DNA of 64,000 nt, from NCBI GenBank assembly GCA_023333565.1, contig JAJKFH010001094.1, positions 806,001-870,000 on the forward strand, written 5' to 3'. Origin of the DNA: Puffinus mauretanicus (taxonomy: Eukaryota; Chordata; Aves; Procellariiformes; Procellariidae). The notes under the pieces were generated by a model. That model was not told the DNA's origin and made no database searches. It saw only the letters and a program-made list of their open reading frames with translations. Within the stretch, counting starts at the first letter, position 1. Each line of letters opens with the position of its first letter. Below, one piece after another: positions 1-13,800 of this stretch. Position numbers and translations under genes: made by a program.

Positions 1-1614
1 GACAGAAACGCAGGAAGGCTGTGAGAGGGTCGCTCTGGCCTGGCCTGGCACCTGGCCTGCCTGCCAAGGCTCCACGTTCCCTGGCTCTCAGAGGAATGTG
101 CACCCCGGGTGGTTCAAATAACATTCCCCCTTGTGGGGGCTGATATATTCCAACACAGCAAAAAAAGAAATATAAGGCATTCTTCTCCCTTTCAAGCTTT
201 TTTGGCCTTATCCATTCTGGCCTGGATGGTCATAGACAGGGGTTAGGTGTCCACGTTCCTTCCCCATCCTGTTCACCACTCAGTCTTAACAAGACTCTCT
301 TATCTCCAGATATCGTCCTTTGTGAAAACAAAATCTTTTCTGGCACAAGTGCATCTCAAAGACATCTGTCAGTGACTGCTTTGCCCACTCCAGTGTCCTC
401 TGCATGGTGCAGAAGTAGCTGTAGCCATTTGTGGCAGCAGGCAGAGAAATATTTTAATGATAATTACTTTTTAATTCTTCTGTGGGTTTGATTCCTGATA
501 CATGGTATTTTTACCCCTAGAGCTGCTGAATGCTTTATATCTTATATGTATAAATGTACTGTGTTTTCAACAGCACAAAGTCTGCGTAGACTCCTTCCAA
601 AGCAGGTTGGGAATGATTTATAACCACAATTAACGCTGGAATAAAAGACCACATACAGGAAAAAGCAAAGAACATCTAGCGCAAGAGCCCTGCTTGAACT
701 GTTTGTCTTCTAATGCTACTTCTCTATAAATAGAGAATGGTTAGTCATAATAATTACTTTTTGTTCAAGGAACTTGGTCTAGTAACTGTTGGCAAGATTA
801 AACTGGAGCGAGGGCCCATGTTCTTGCATTATACATTCGTAAGCTGAGAGCTCTTTCCAATTTCCCTTCGCTCCACCTTGCTGTTTCCTGATTTACAATG
901 ATCTTTAAAACATGCCTCAAACACAGATCCTTCTGGGCATTGTGGAAAGAACTGTAATGGGTGGGCTCTTATTTTTGCTTTCTCTCCCATTAATGCACGT
1001 GCACAATGTGAGGAGATGATGGGGGTGGGGAGGCATCTAAAAGGGTTGAATGGAGGGATTGGAGAAAGCAGACCGCAAAGACAGAGAAGTAGATGTTAGG
1101 AAAGGTATAAGCATAAGGCAAGATGAATATGACCTAGAGACAGAAAGAAGGGAGGAGGCCAGAAGAGTTAACAAAAAAAAAAAGAAAGGCATCATCTTTG
1201 GTTTTAAAACAAAAGCTAAAAGGAAGAAGCATGAAAACAGAGGGAAATGGAAGGATGCTCTTTCCAAGCGTAAGACAGAATTGTTCTTCAAGGCCTCATC
1301 TGTGGAGTAGTCATTGCTTCAGCTTTCTTCATTTCCCAAAGACTGCCAGGACCTCCTACATTCCCCACCTACAGGCCCCCAGTCCTACATTCGTGGAGTG
1401 AAACTCCTTCCTTCAAAACATTACCTTTGCACAGATGGGTTTTAGATCATTATCATTTATATTGCAAGCATACCCACATCCAAGCCTGCAATTGTACTGA
1501 CCTGCCCTGTGCGCAACCTCGTTAAGAACAGCCTATGCCTAGATGAGTTTTCAAGCAAACTAAAGGAACCAGATGTGCATGTCTGGGGAGAGGGGAGGGA
1601 AATGAAGATACAGG

Positions 1615-1725
1615 GAACCGAAAGGAGGTGCCCAGGTCTTGCAGCAGGGCCGTGGCTGTGCTGGGGATAGAGCCCAGAATTCCTTATCCAATGGCTTAGC
1701 CACTAATCCAGGCTGCCTCCTAATA
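1615..1725 (+). repeat. MIR-like SINE relic
   Basis: The order of phrases fits the 3' half of MIR-type SINEs: gggatagagcccagaattcc followed by atggcttagccactaatcc and gctgcctcc. This pattern (xGGGATTxGAACCCAGG ... CTTAACCACTA ... CTGCCTC) is well known. It is short and diverged. Confidence 0.65.
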
Positions 1726-3915
1726 GTGACTTTTCCTCTCCGGGCATATAGAAACAGGAGGAAGAAAAGGAGGGAAATGCAGCAAGGAGATTATGCCCTG
1801 GAAGGGGCTGTGTAAAGCAAAACCAAAAGGAATCCACTCCTGCCGTTGCCTTTTTTAACCCTATTTGGTTCAGCTCTGTGTCTTTCCCTTTTCCTCTTGG
1901 TCTGTGAGACAATATCTCTTTTGCTATTCCAGAGGGCCGGTTCCTGAAGGCTATGCATGGTCCCTGTTAGGGCAGCATTGCCATCATGTTTGAATTAACA
2001 AGAAAAAAAAAGAAAGATTGCATGAGAAAAGGTTCTGCAAGAGGTTGAGGGCAGCCCCCTGAAAGGATATGTAATCGATGACAACTCCTGATTAAATTAA
2101 GGGCCATGATGTGTAGCCTTTATTCGTAAGATGGTTTTCCTGTTGGGTTTTGTGTGGGGAAATACAAATTCGGACCTCATGCTGCCGTAGCAACAGAAAA
2201 GTTGCCTCTGAAACATCTCAAGAAGAAGCTATAGATGGTGGCTAAGGCTTGGGTTGGAGGATTTTGCATTCAGTTCCTGACTTTGCCATAGATAAATGTA
2301 CTGGATATTTTGGGGCTTCAGATCATTCTGTGTAAACTGAAATAATAATTCATTTTCAGGATTGTACCAAGGATAATTTCACTACTAGATGATAGGTGCT
2401 GAGACAAGTCCCTGACAAGTATCATGTAAAAATATGTAAACAGGAGAAAAAAGGCCCAGTTTAATAATCCTACAACAGTGAAGCTCAAAGTGAGACATGT
2501 GGAACTTACTTACCTCCCTAGTGCATTAGACTGATTGGAAATCACTGGGCACTTTTGTCTATGTTTCTGCATAGGTCAGAGGAGAGGGGAAGTCCCAGAA
2601 CTTTATCAGTATCTCCCATTTACTTCAGGAATACCTGTGCTACAAAAGCTTTCAGTGGTTATTTGATCCTGGAGTTTTTCTGTCACCATCTACTTATGCT
2701 GTGCTCATTTCATGTTTTAGCATAATTCAAGATGGTTGACCCTTGATTATCTAATGTAATGAGACTAGACAAGCCAGGTAAAATAAAGACGTGAAAAATA
2801 CAAACCATGTACATTAAGATAGAAGACCATATGCCGGGGGACTAATGGAAGAAGGATCATTAACATCATAGAGAACAGACATACTTAACATAGCCCTGTC
2901 CCATTGGACAAACCCACATTGTACAGCTCCAGACAAACATGACTATAATTTTTTTGGGTCCAGCCTCAGTGCTTCTGATCTCACGGCCTGATCTATTCAC
3001 AACCCCAACAATCTTCATAAAGGTAATCAAGAGTTGACCATAAAATATTCATGGGCAAAAAAGTACATCTGAAAACACTCAGAGCTCCTTCCTCCCTCAG
3101 GAAACCATTGCACCAGCACGGAGGATGGACTGGGACTGAGGAAAGGCAAGATTCAGCTAGTCCCTACAGTAAGGTCTATCAGTAGGGTCATTCCTACAGA
3201 AATTTGACCATCAATAAACGTATCCTCCCCCAGCAGAATTTACCACGGAGAACGAGGGTGGAAATGCTGCTTTTCACTGAAGTGAATCCATTTGTGGTAG
3301 AGGAGTTGGCTTGATAGAAAAGGTTGCTGTATGTATCTGTCTGTAGCAGGGTAAACTGAGCCTTCTGTGGCTTGGATTATTCCTTCCTTCATTCCTCGCT
3401 AAGTGCAGTGTGGGAGGAGTATGGTCTGGTGGTTAAAGCACAGGCGAGTGCTTCGTTTATTTGTGAAGCTTCTACTACTTACAAAGCAATGAGTAAAATT
3501 GAACCAAGAAATATAACATGCAAGCCAAGAGGGCTGGCATGTTATTAAGAACACTGGCATCTCTGTGTACTGGAATGAAAAATAGCAGGCTCCTGGGTAT
3601 GGCAAAGTGTAACAGTGAGTCCAAGTCCATCATTCTGCATGTCAGTGCCCTTCAAGCATCACTGACTGACTGTATTTGTGTGTGGTCATGTGAGAAGGGA
3701 AAATAAAATAAACACAACTACAGTATAGCCACAACTGAACTTGACTGAACTACAGTCATACTGGGTAGAGAGCTGGATAGTGAACTGGAGACCAAAAACT
3801 CTTAGACCTCTGATTACGGTCCCCATTGACTTTGGTGAAGATTTTAGGATCTTGGAGCAGAAGTTCTTGCAGTGAATTTATTAGGTTTAAGTTAGTCTGT
3901 CTTGAGCCTAAGCCA

Positions 3916-3940
3916 CTGACCATAAGTAGCTTATGGTCAG
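3916..3940. repeat. Perfect inverted repeat, 11-bp arms, 3-base loop
   Basis: The arm CTGACCATAAG at 3916-3926 is the exact reverse complement of CTTATGGTCAG at 3930-3940, with TAG between them. As RNA this would be a tight hairpin. No flanking similarity beyond the arms was seen. Confidence 0.9.
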
Positions 3941-6558
3941 GGAGTTGGGTACCATATTTTCCTTCTGCCAGATTCCTGATACCATGATAAGGATTTCCTA
4001 GACATTTTGAGGGAAGAATAGACAGCTGGTCAGAAGATCACCTTATGATTAAAAACTGTGGCCACCAGGAGTGTTTGAATTTGCTTTCGATTTTAGCTTG
4101 AGCTAAACTGATTCTATCCGTGGAAGTGTCTTCACCTGCTTATTAGGGGTGATTAAAAGTTTTCTGGTTTCTTCTGTACTGAGGCTGGGAGCCAGGAGGG
4201 GCATACGGAGGTGGACAGCTGATGAGAATGTGTCATGATACAAAACATAACTGGTTTGTATGCAGAGGAGGGGCATAAGCACAGGGACAATGTCCATGTC
4301 TTGTTAGATGTGCAGGCCACAGTCCAGTCACAGGAAGGTTTAAATCTCTGTAGACTGTGACCTCTCTATTTCATGATGTGTTTCAGTTTTCCCTCTTTCT
4401 TGGAATTGTATGATACTTTGGTATACAAGGTGGCAAGAACCCAGGAATCCCATCTCCCTTGTACTTTGTAGACTGCAGAGGGAAAGAGTGTGCAAGGAAA
4501 AGAGGTTTAACTGATACTCTGGGTTTTGGTTGGATTAATGGCTTCGGTTAAGCTTGGTCTCTGAATTGGGGGTTATTGGTCACTGGGCTCTGAGCCAGAT
4601 AATACATAGACTTCAGTTGTCACCAAGAGCTAGTTGGCAGGAGGTTATATCTGACTCACTTCAGAGGAGCAGTAATCGTGCCCAGCCTGCCATATCCTCA
4701 GGTATGTGCTGGCCAGGGCAGGGCTCTCACCCCTGCTGTTAATCTCTGAATGATTCCTTAGACTCACTGCGAACAGCGATTTGATATGTGGGGCTTTGCG
4801 GCCGCCTTGCCTTTATTATGTCTTACTTCCAGGGATTTCAGCAGTGCCAGATCACTTAAAGCCACTATGTACCGATTAGCTCTCTCTGCTCTGGAGCAGA
4901 TTTTCCTTTGTGGGATAGCTATCATGCAAGGCAGTCCCGCCAACTAGACAATTACAGGGCTTAAAAGAAAATTAAGTCACTTAACAGTGCTGGAAGATTG
5001 ACAGACTTCATAAGTACCCTTTCCCGATCCATTGGCTCTGTGGCTTGTTCTTCTCTCATTTTCCTATGGGTGTTGGTTTTGGCTGTGGATGATAGTTCAT
5101 GCCTAGCTTTCTGCTGGGACCCTCAGGGACTTTGGTTGCATGAGTGATGCCTTCTCTAACTCTCTGTGGCATAACGTGCAGAGTTCAGTACGTGATAGAG
5201 TGTCTTTCCTTACCTGAAAGGCTTATTTATTTTCAGCGCCCTTCATAGCACCAGCATTCTGCTCAGGCCTATGTTAATTTTTGCATATATTTGCAGCACC
5301 CACAGTGCCTAGAGATGGCAGTGTTCTCAATGACTTAAAAGTCACCATTTTTCTTGGCCTCTCCCTTATATTTTTTGGGTCAGCTTTGTTTCTTTTCACT
5401 TGGTTCCAGTCTGAAATTGGCCATGGTTATATGTCACAATCAAGATGTTAAGCCAAAACACATAGAAAATATTAATTGGCTCCTTTGCCAATATAAATCA
5501 GCCAGATGGACGTATGTTTTGCCAGACTCTATAGGCAGAGGTAATGTGCTGGCATTGCTCCTTTGTCTTGTCCCTAAGACACCAGACCTGTGACAGAGCT
5601 GCCACGCAGAAATGGAAGAGCTGCCTGATGTTGTGTGGAGTTTAACATGCTCTGACCCCTTCATCTGCCAGTTGACTCGCTTCCCATTTTAGTACTTCAA
5701 TGAGATGAGAGAATCTTTCAAAGAAAATAAAGCTACCAGAAGATGAATGGGAGTTACACATCACCAGCCCAGTTCAGGGGAGTAGTTTCAATGTTCTGCC
5801 TCTTGGCTGGGACGTGCTGCCCGTTGGGGATGACAAGATGCGCTGAAGTCCATCTTCAGTTTCAACACCAGCAAAACCCTCTCTGCTTTTAGTTCTTTTC
5901 AAACATAACTCATGGTTGCAGGTGTCCTGTGGTATGAGGCTATGCTGCAATGTGAGAAGGATGGTCCAGATGATAGGGCAGTAGTATAGGTGATTGGACA
6001 GCTGAAATGAAGGGCTAGGCCCCCAAAGCTTGGTTAGGCCCTTGTTTTCGCTGACCTTCACCCTCAGTGGAAGTTCATCATGTAAATGCCCATTGATCTG
6101 GCCTGCAGTCTTTGCCACAGGCTGCCAGTACGACCTCAGACCTCTTTGCTCAATATTGTTTTCAGAATTGACTACTTATCTGAGGAATCTCAATATCTGA
6201 GCAACCAGCTGGAAACCCTTGAGGGGTCTAGGTTTTCAGGCAGAGGCATTCAGCACTTTCTGAAAGTCAGGATGTGTATGGTGTCTTCATTTGGGCACCT
6301 GCAAGTGTGTATATACAAACTCAGGAAAATTTCCTTAGCTTTTCTGTGGCTCAGCTCTACATCAATAACATGCCACTACAGTGAGATAAATCTGTTTGTG
6401 TTCCTGAGGAGTTCAGATACTGAAAACACAAGAAGTGCTTCAGCTAAACAGGGAGAGCCTAGGAGGAGGGGGAGAGGAGTGCATCATAAACTTGCAGGGT
6501 CTGAAAGAATCCATGATCTACTGCTTGGCCTGACACTAACTTTGTTGTTTGGTTTGGG

Positions 6559-6583
6559 TTTTGTTTTGTTTTGTTTTGTTTTT
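6559..6583 (+). repeat. TTTTG simple repeat
   Basis: Four tandem TTTTG units followed by a T run. This is a low-complexity run; the overlapping 201-codon ORF from 6086 is not considered a gene. Confidence 0.9.
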
Positions 6584-6899
6584 CCACAAAAAGAAATAAT
6601 TTTAATATCTGCTATTTTGAGCTTGTTTCCATTTTCTAATTTTTTTTTTTGTGAAGTAAAATTCTTGTTTTCCAACCAGCCCCCTGAGTAAATGAAGCAT
6701 TAGCTGGTAAGCCAGTAAATTGCTAGTTGGATCAAAGGCATTAACTGGTTTTGTGGTACAACCCCAACATATCTATAGGTGACACTGAATGGGAAGATTG
6801 TACAAACAGCAATACACCGAAGTCTAGAAAAGCTACAATTGTGGTCAGGAAATTAAGGGACTGGAAACCCAGCAGCAGACAAAAAGATAACCTAACACA

Positions 6900-7480
6900 T
6901 GGCCATCTGATGGAAGATGAAGAGTAGAAGGCAGTGATGTCAAGAGCAGTGTAGCATGGGGCAGTTTCTGGCCGTGTTAGTAAAACTTCTCGTCCCAGAA
7001 GAGAGAGGGAATAGTCCTTCAATATGTTCTGCTGGGAATGGATCCAACACTTCACTACCAGATAAATGTAGATAAGTTTATGGAAATCTCAGTATAGAGC
7101 AACAGTAAATTGGGGGCGTTATTGAGGCTGACTTTGATTAAAAGAGTTAAGTATATTGTAAAGCTTAAGGTAAGATGACAGCAATTGGAATTGTACATGT
7201 CAGAGAAGCAGAAGTTGTGTATGGTGGGTGGTACAAAAGAATTATTATTCCTGAATAGGGTACAATTTGCTGAAATGAAGGAAAATTACTTTTAGACTGA
7301 ACATAGTAAAGCCCTTTATGACAGTGCAGTGTATCAGGTTATACAAGAATACACTAGGTATGTTGTAGTGGAGAACAGCACAAAAAGTATCAGCAGAAGC
7401 ATTTAAAAACTGCCTGGAACAATTGTTAGCCAGAAAGAGTCTTGCACAAGTTGGGGGTGGGATAGATGTTATCAGGTATC
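6900..7480 (+). mobile_element. Possible ancient CR1/L3-type LINE relic
   Basis: Fragments such as gcatttaaaaactgcctggaacaattgttagcc and the following gatagatgttatcagg recall the 3' ends of old CR1/L3 elements (TTTAAAAxTAGGCTGGACAA...). No continuous reading frame remains. The call rests on weak resemblance only. Confidence 0.35.
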
Positions 7481-9629
7481 TTTAAGTTGCTGTACTTTTG
7501 AGTCCTTTGATGTATTTCCAGCTTTCAGTGTGCAGAGGCCCAAAAGAAATCTGTTTGCTTTATCTAATGCTGCAGAGAAAAGTTCATAGCATGGGTAAGA
7601 GCCTCCACCCATTAAATAACAGTTATTGTCACTATGGTGGGGCAACGCAAAGCTGAGATAGCTTAAACGGGTAGCCTGACATCCCCTTTCCGAAGGAGGA
7701 ATCTGGAGCAGTGCAGAGTCAGTTTGCCAGACTGCCACTCCTTACTCCTGGAGCAGGAACCTGGCCAGGGAGAGGAGATGTGGTCCGAAAGCTGTAGCGC
7801 ACTGCTAATTTCCTGCTATCGCAACCCCTGTGGGGAATCCCAAACCAGGCAGAGGCTGGAGCAGCCTTGGATCATACTCATGTATTTCAAAGGCAGACTG
7901 CAGCAATATATACAACACTTGCTGCCAGCAAATCACTAAGCACTGCATCTGGAACTTTAATTCAGAAGCAGATTGAAATTATTTTAATTAAAAGCAGGGC
8001 TGACTTTGTGATGGAATAGCCCAGAACTGTGCATTGACAGCTATCAGTTGGTTTCATGCAGTCATCCCAAAAGACTGTAGCATGCCAGCTTTAGGAAGGA
8101 GGGGTTCTTCCCCACTAAATCAGTGCTATTTGAAGATATGGTTTTGTAAAACCTCTGTTGTGTTATTCAGGTAGTGCATTGCATTTTGGGACAAAACTCT
8201 CAGTGAAATCAGTGGGTGGTTTTGGGGGGTTTTTTTTTTTTGGCTTGCAACATGACAATTTGGCTCATTGACATTTTCAAGAGGTTTAACTAGTCATAGA
8301 TGAAAAATGGCATAAGAGAATAAGACTTTTTTTACAGGGCTATACATAAGACTTTCAACACTGCCTATGATTTTAATTGAAAAAAGTGAAAATTTTATCT
8401 CCATACTCCGCAGGCAATTTTGAAAACCAGAGTGTAGATTGGTGCCCAGAGAGCTATGGCATAGATGTGTCCTACACGGACTGGAGAATACCTCTAAATG
8501 TAATTAGCAGCTGACAATTTGCAGTATATCCAATAAAGGCCCAGCAGGTCATGTGCATTCTGAAGCTGATAAGGGACGTACGCCGTCACAAGATACAAAA
8601 TACCATCACATTCCGCTCCACCAAAATTTCAAGTTGACATCTCGAAGCTTGAGACATGAAAGCATTTCAGAAATATATGATCCATCCGTGGTTCATTCCC
8701 TTTGACCTGGGGAGGGACATGAAATGTTGAATTAAGCACTGTCTGCAGTATTCGACTGGAGATTATTAGAAAGACTACAAATTGTAAAATGCTAATCATG
8801 CTAAGGATTTGCTAGGCATGCTTCTGTGCTGGAGATTGTGCCTTCTAAAATGTGCCTGCTCTCTTGCATGACTGAGTATGACCAGAAACCTTGTGGTAAT
8901 AAGGGGCTAATAAAGGAAAGTACTATGATAAAGGAAAAAATATAATTTAGCTTTTCACTAGAGCAGGCCCACATGATGGAAAATTCACTGGGATGTGCCT
9001 TCTGGAGAGTAAGAGCAGAAGTTTGCTCCAGGAATAATGACAGACACTAAATGTTCCTGCTGGTTGGGAACATTGCCTTTTTTGTTTATTTATTTACTAC
9101 TTTTTTTTTTTTTAATTACCTAAACAGAACATGTTTTTTCAGGCCAGGCTACTTGGAATTGAATCATTTGGCTTGGGAATGCTCAATGTGAACATGTGTC
9201 TTTGTGAGCTTTCATGGGTACTGTGAGAGCTGGTGGAACTGCCTGTGACATTGGTAATATGACTGACCACGTGTTCAGCCTTTAGCGCTAGTCAGCAATT
9301 TCTGAATTCTGGTGCAAAGAAGGCAGACTTCCTTGAAGTTTTGGTGACAAAAATGTGCAGATTTGTATGTGTGAGTAGGGCAGTACTGGTTCTAGCTGTG
9401 TTTGTACAGCATCCAATGAAATAGTTCTCCCACCTCAACAGCTTCTAGTAAATTAAGCAGAGATTCACAAAATATTGCCGTTGTGATGAACCGCACTGAT
9501 AACAAGGTTTACAACTAATCTGTTTATACAAGCATTCTACGTATTTTCTCTTAGCTACTTCCAGGAGAGAGTTCAGCATGCAGTGGATTCTTGTTGCCTT
9601 CACAGGCACCCAATTCTCCTAATCGTACT

Positions 9630-10095
9630 GGTGCCCTGGCATAAGACAGACATGGGCATACTGAAGGGTATCCAGCAAAGGACCACCATGGTGGTCAGAC
9701 GGTAGGAGCACATAATACACAAGGAAAGGTTGAGAGAACTGGCTTTACTCTGCCTTGAGAAGATGAGACTGATGAGGGAATAGTATTGCTGTCTTCAACT
9801 GTCGAATGTGAGTGCATAGAGAAGATGAAGCCAGATTCATCTCAGAAGTGCTCATGGACAGGAACGGGCAAAAGTTGCAACATGGGAAATTCTTATTAGA
9901 TATAAGGAGAAATGTTATCACTCTGAAGGCGGTCAAACACTGGAACAGAGGTTCACAAAAACTGTGGCTAAAGGTTGTATCCTTGGAGAAATTCAAACCT
10001 CAGCTGGAGAAGGCCCTGAGCAACCTGACTGAATTGCCCCTGCTTTGAGTGGAGACTTGGACCGGATGAATTCCAGAGGTCAACTCCAACATGCC
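9630..10095 (+). mobile_element. CR1-type LINE 3' fragment (degraded)
   Basis: The sequence follows the 3' end of CR1 reverse-transcriptase ORF2 and tail. Translation in shifting frames gives RLRELALLCLEK near 9728, then motifs matching the HWNR...L..V...SL..FK segment around 9935-10030, and the end phrase ttccagaggtcaactccaac near 10075. Several stops and frameshifts show that it is dead. CR1 is the dominant LINE of birds and other sauropsids, which supports the organism call. Confidence 0.85.
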
Positions 10096-10763
10096 TTGTG
10101 CAATGGCTCTGAGACTGCAGTGCCTGAAGTGCAGGAGCCTGTGTCTGATACTGGTTCTAGCCTTTAATTTATCTAAGGCTCCCATAAAATGAAAGTGATA
10201 TTTAACCCTATCCCAGCCGAAACCGGGACACTTTGTCACATAGACTTTGAGTTTTAGCATTGATTTTAAAGTGCTGTAAGATCTTTGGATGGAAGCTGAT
10301 ATAGTGAAGTAGAAGCAATAATCAGAAGTGAAGGATCTTATTCTCAGCTTTTCAGCGAAGTGAATCTTGAGTTTCACGGAATTCAGTCAAGACCATCCAG
10401 ATCAACACATCTATTTTATGCCAGGGCCAGTACAGGGGAAGATGGTCTGCCCTTATCTCGATTGATTTATTGATTGACAGGCAAGGGCCAGGACTCCTGC
10501 AAGTGTTAGGTAACTTTTATTAGAAATTTTCTTTGCTGCAGATTCAGCCTCACATCTTGTCCTGCCTGGGAGTTTCACAACCATCCAGAACCTGTCGAGG
10601 TCCTGCTCAAAACTGGCAGTTCTTGGGGCTAAACAAAACACAACTTTCTGCCTCTAAAGGCTCAGGACGTCTGCTTTGAGGGCTTGTTATCTCAGGATTT
10701 CACACATCTTGAAAGTTTCTGTCTTAGTTTATGCATTAAAGGTAACTGAATGGGTTTTAAAAC

Positions 10764-10803
10764 AGAGAGAGGGAGAGAGAGAAAGAGAAAGAAAGGGAAA
10801 AGG
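10764..10803 (+). repeat. Polypurine (GA/GAAA) tract
   Basis: An uninterrupted purine run of about 40 bases on the + strand made of AG and GAAA units. It is low-complexity sequence. Confidence 0.9.
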
Positions 10804-13800
10804 CCCTTTGGGATGAAACACCTCTTTTTCCAGGGAGCCGTGAACTGAGAGTAAGGAGAGCAGGAGAATTGCCAGTAGACATCCACATCACACACTAATT
10901 GGAACAAAGTAAACCTCCCATAGCCACACAGTTTTCATTTATCCAGGAAGGTTTGCAACCCAGTTGGCTGGCGGCAATTTTTGGAACATTGCAAGCAAAT
11001 GTGGCTCAATCATTATAAAACAGTGAATGCCAAATCTGAGTTAAAGCCAGTTATTTGAGCAGGGATTATAGGCATTTTCCAATGATCACCACCACAGAAA
11101 TAAATAAATAGATGGCTTGCTATGTACACACTCAAAGGGGAATGTTGCCCAACATGCATAGCTCTTTGCTCTTAACAGTAATGAGGACACAGCTGCCTGA
11201 GCCTGGAAGCCAGTATTTGCAGAGGATAATTGTCAAGGATTTTTCTTCTCCACTGGCTTTTGTCCACTACCCGTTCTTTGCTTACAAAAGGGCCCAAAAG
11301 GCCCTAACATTTATACAAGAATTACCTTGGCTTTGTGGTGCTTTTGAGATTGTTATAAAGCATGCTGACACATGGACAGATTTGAAACTCAGATGAAATA
11401 TGAAAAACAATTTTCTCCCCTGATAAGCTCCCCAGTGCCCTTAGTGCCAAGCATAACACTCTCTTTGTAGTCAATCACGACAGCTCCTAGAGCAGCTGGC
11501 AAGGGTTGCTGCCATGGGCAGAGATCTGAAGCTCCCCCTTCCTCAGAAGGCCTCCTAACTCCCGCTGCCTGCAGAGCCTGTGGCTGCGCCGGGGCAGACT
11601 GATGTGAGTGTTGAGTCGTGTGTAACTGGTCAGCTCCACGGAGCCTCTACAGCAAATATAAAACTGCCCCACTCTCCAGACACACGTTCTGCAAGCACTG
11701 TTGGTGCAGCCAGGCTCTTTTCCCCGGTTTTATCAGCTAGGTTCAGGGAATAAGGTCTTAGATTCCTGGAGGAAGACAAAGCACTGTAGTCTCCATTGCA
11801 TGTGTGTTTGACTGATGCAGTTCAAGTGACATGAGGCAATCTACAGCCATGCCACCTCCGGCTGGAGCCTCCTTGCATGCTCAAGCCAAGCAGCTTTGAA
11901 TCCAGTCCATTCCTGAATGAGATGCTGGCAATGATTGCTGAAGCTTTGTGAGAGATCAGTTAGTGATGAATCTCATATTACTATTCCAGTTCCCCATAAT
12001 GGAGATCCCTTGTTCATACACATGCATGGGGTCCTCTTTTTTCATGTGTATTAAAGATTTCAAGGTATCCTGTGAGAGTGACTAGAACACCCATGCTGAA
12101 TTCTCTCTAGGACCATGTACATACTGCACGCCTAGAATCCCTCTTGTATTTTCAGGTCTCCAATACTTCACTCCTACAGTTGTTTGCACAACATGCTTGA
12201 GCAATGGTTAAAGCTTTTGTCATGTCGGACATCCGAAGCGGCTGCATTTTAATGGAAGAAGCAACCCTTCCAATAAAAGTTTACGTTATATCCTGCAGGT
12301 GGATATTTGCATCCCTTTGTTTTCATTGCGGCTTTACTTTCTGGATCCATTTGGATCAATTTCTTCTGCTGTATTAGAACTAGGGCTCCTCTTTACTAGT
12401 TATTGTGGTCTATTCACAGTCTCAGACCTTTTTAGCCTGCCAAAACACTTGGAAAAGGAGCTCTTAATGACTCAGTTAAAATGTACGGTCAAGAAGTTCG
12501 CTTATTAGAGGAAATGTAAACTGACCACCAATTGGCTAAACCAGCTGGCTGGACTATTTGTGCTAGTGATTTCTCAAAGCTCCCCAGGGAGCAAAAGTGG
12601 GAATAGCAGTTCTCATCTTTGAGTTCTCTCATGCTCTGTACCCTAACAGAAGAGTCTTTGAAAGAATTCGTTGGAGGAGAAGCCAATAGGATTTCACAGA
12701 CATGTTTAAAAGCTTTATAAGTAGTGCTTTAAACTCCTATATTTTTAATATATTCCTTCTTACAGCGTTTTTTTAAACTATCCCATAGACTTGCAGAGAA
12801 AATACAAAATTCAGCCATAGAAAATTCACTTTTTCAGTGTTAATGGTTCTACTCCTCTCCTGTGAAATTTTATAAGCCTTCTCTAGAGGTTCCTGCATGA
12901 GACTATTTCATACCATGCAGCAAAAGGAGGGATGTAAAGACCTTTTGCTAGAAGTATGTTTTAATTTCTTAGTGTGCATTTCCTGGCTCTGATTACACAT
13001 CTTTTTTGTTTCCATTGCAATAGAAAGTATCACTTGCATAACCTCCCAGCAGCTGGGAGTATTCTCAGTAACTGCTGGCTGGCTCCTCTCACCACCCTAC
13101 CAGCAGATCTCAGTGTAGCATATGATCATACAAAATAGGTAATTTTGAGAAATTGGTAGTAAAACAGTAACGCTCCATTTACTCAGCAGAAAAATATGTT
13201 TCCTGCTGATGAAGATGAAACCATATTGAGCAGCAACTGCTTGGTACCTCCTAATTCAGCAGGTTCAGTGTCATCAGTGGGATGCTAACACATCTCTACC
13301 CCACTCCAGCAGGGTACTTGGGTCATTCTTGTTCTGCTGTACCACAGCTACTTGGAATAGTGTAAGTGCAGCGGGGAAATAACTGAGATTCCCAAATCTG
13401 ACCATGGATTTCATAAGTTGTGCAGAACCTGCAACAGGAAATCATGAATCCAGAGAGTACAGTTACGCTCCAGTCCATGGAGCCTCCATGTTTAAGCAAA
13501 GCCCTTAACTGAAATCAGTAGTTTGTCTCATTTCTGATCCCACAATTAACATGCAGACTGTGCATTTGTGCAAAAGCTCTCATGGGACAGCGGAAATAGT
13601 CCACACAACCGGGTGTGATCTTGTACCAACAGGGAGCTCCGGTAATTGGTGGGAGTGAGGAGCTGTGGTCATGCAGGTGATGCCAAGTGTCTGAACCATG
13701 CGCAGGTCTGTTCTGAGCAGAAGGGGAAGAGGCTGCTGCCCCTTTTGTCCCCTTGCTATGCGCTTACCTGCATGGCTGTCCTATAAATCTCAATCACAAA

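Noticed and set aside
1050..1310. Lys/Arg/Glu-rich 86-codon ORF
   Set aside because: Purine-rich low-complexity sequence with the opposite strand open as well; no splice sites or homology.
6086..6691. 201-codon forward ORF in intron 4
   Set aside because: It ends in translated TTTTG and T-rich low-complexity sequence, lacks homology and has no splice context.
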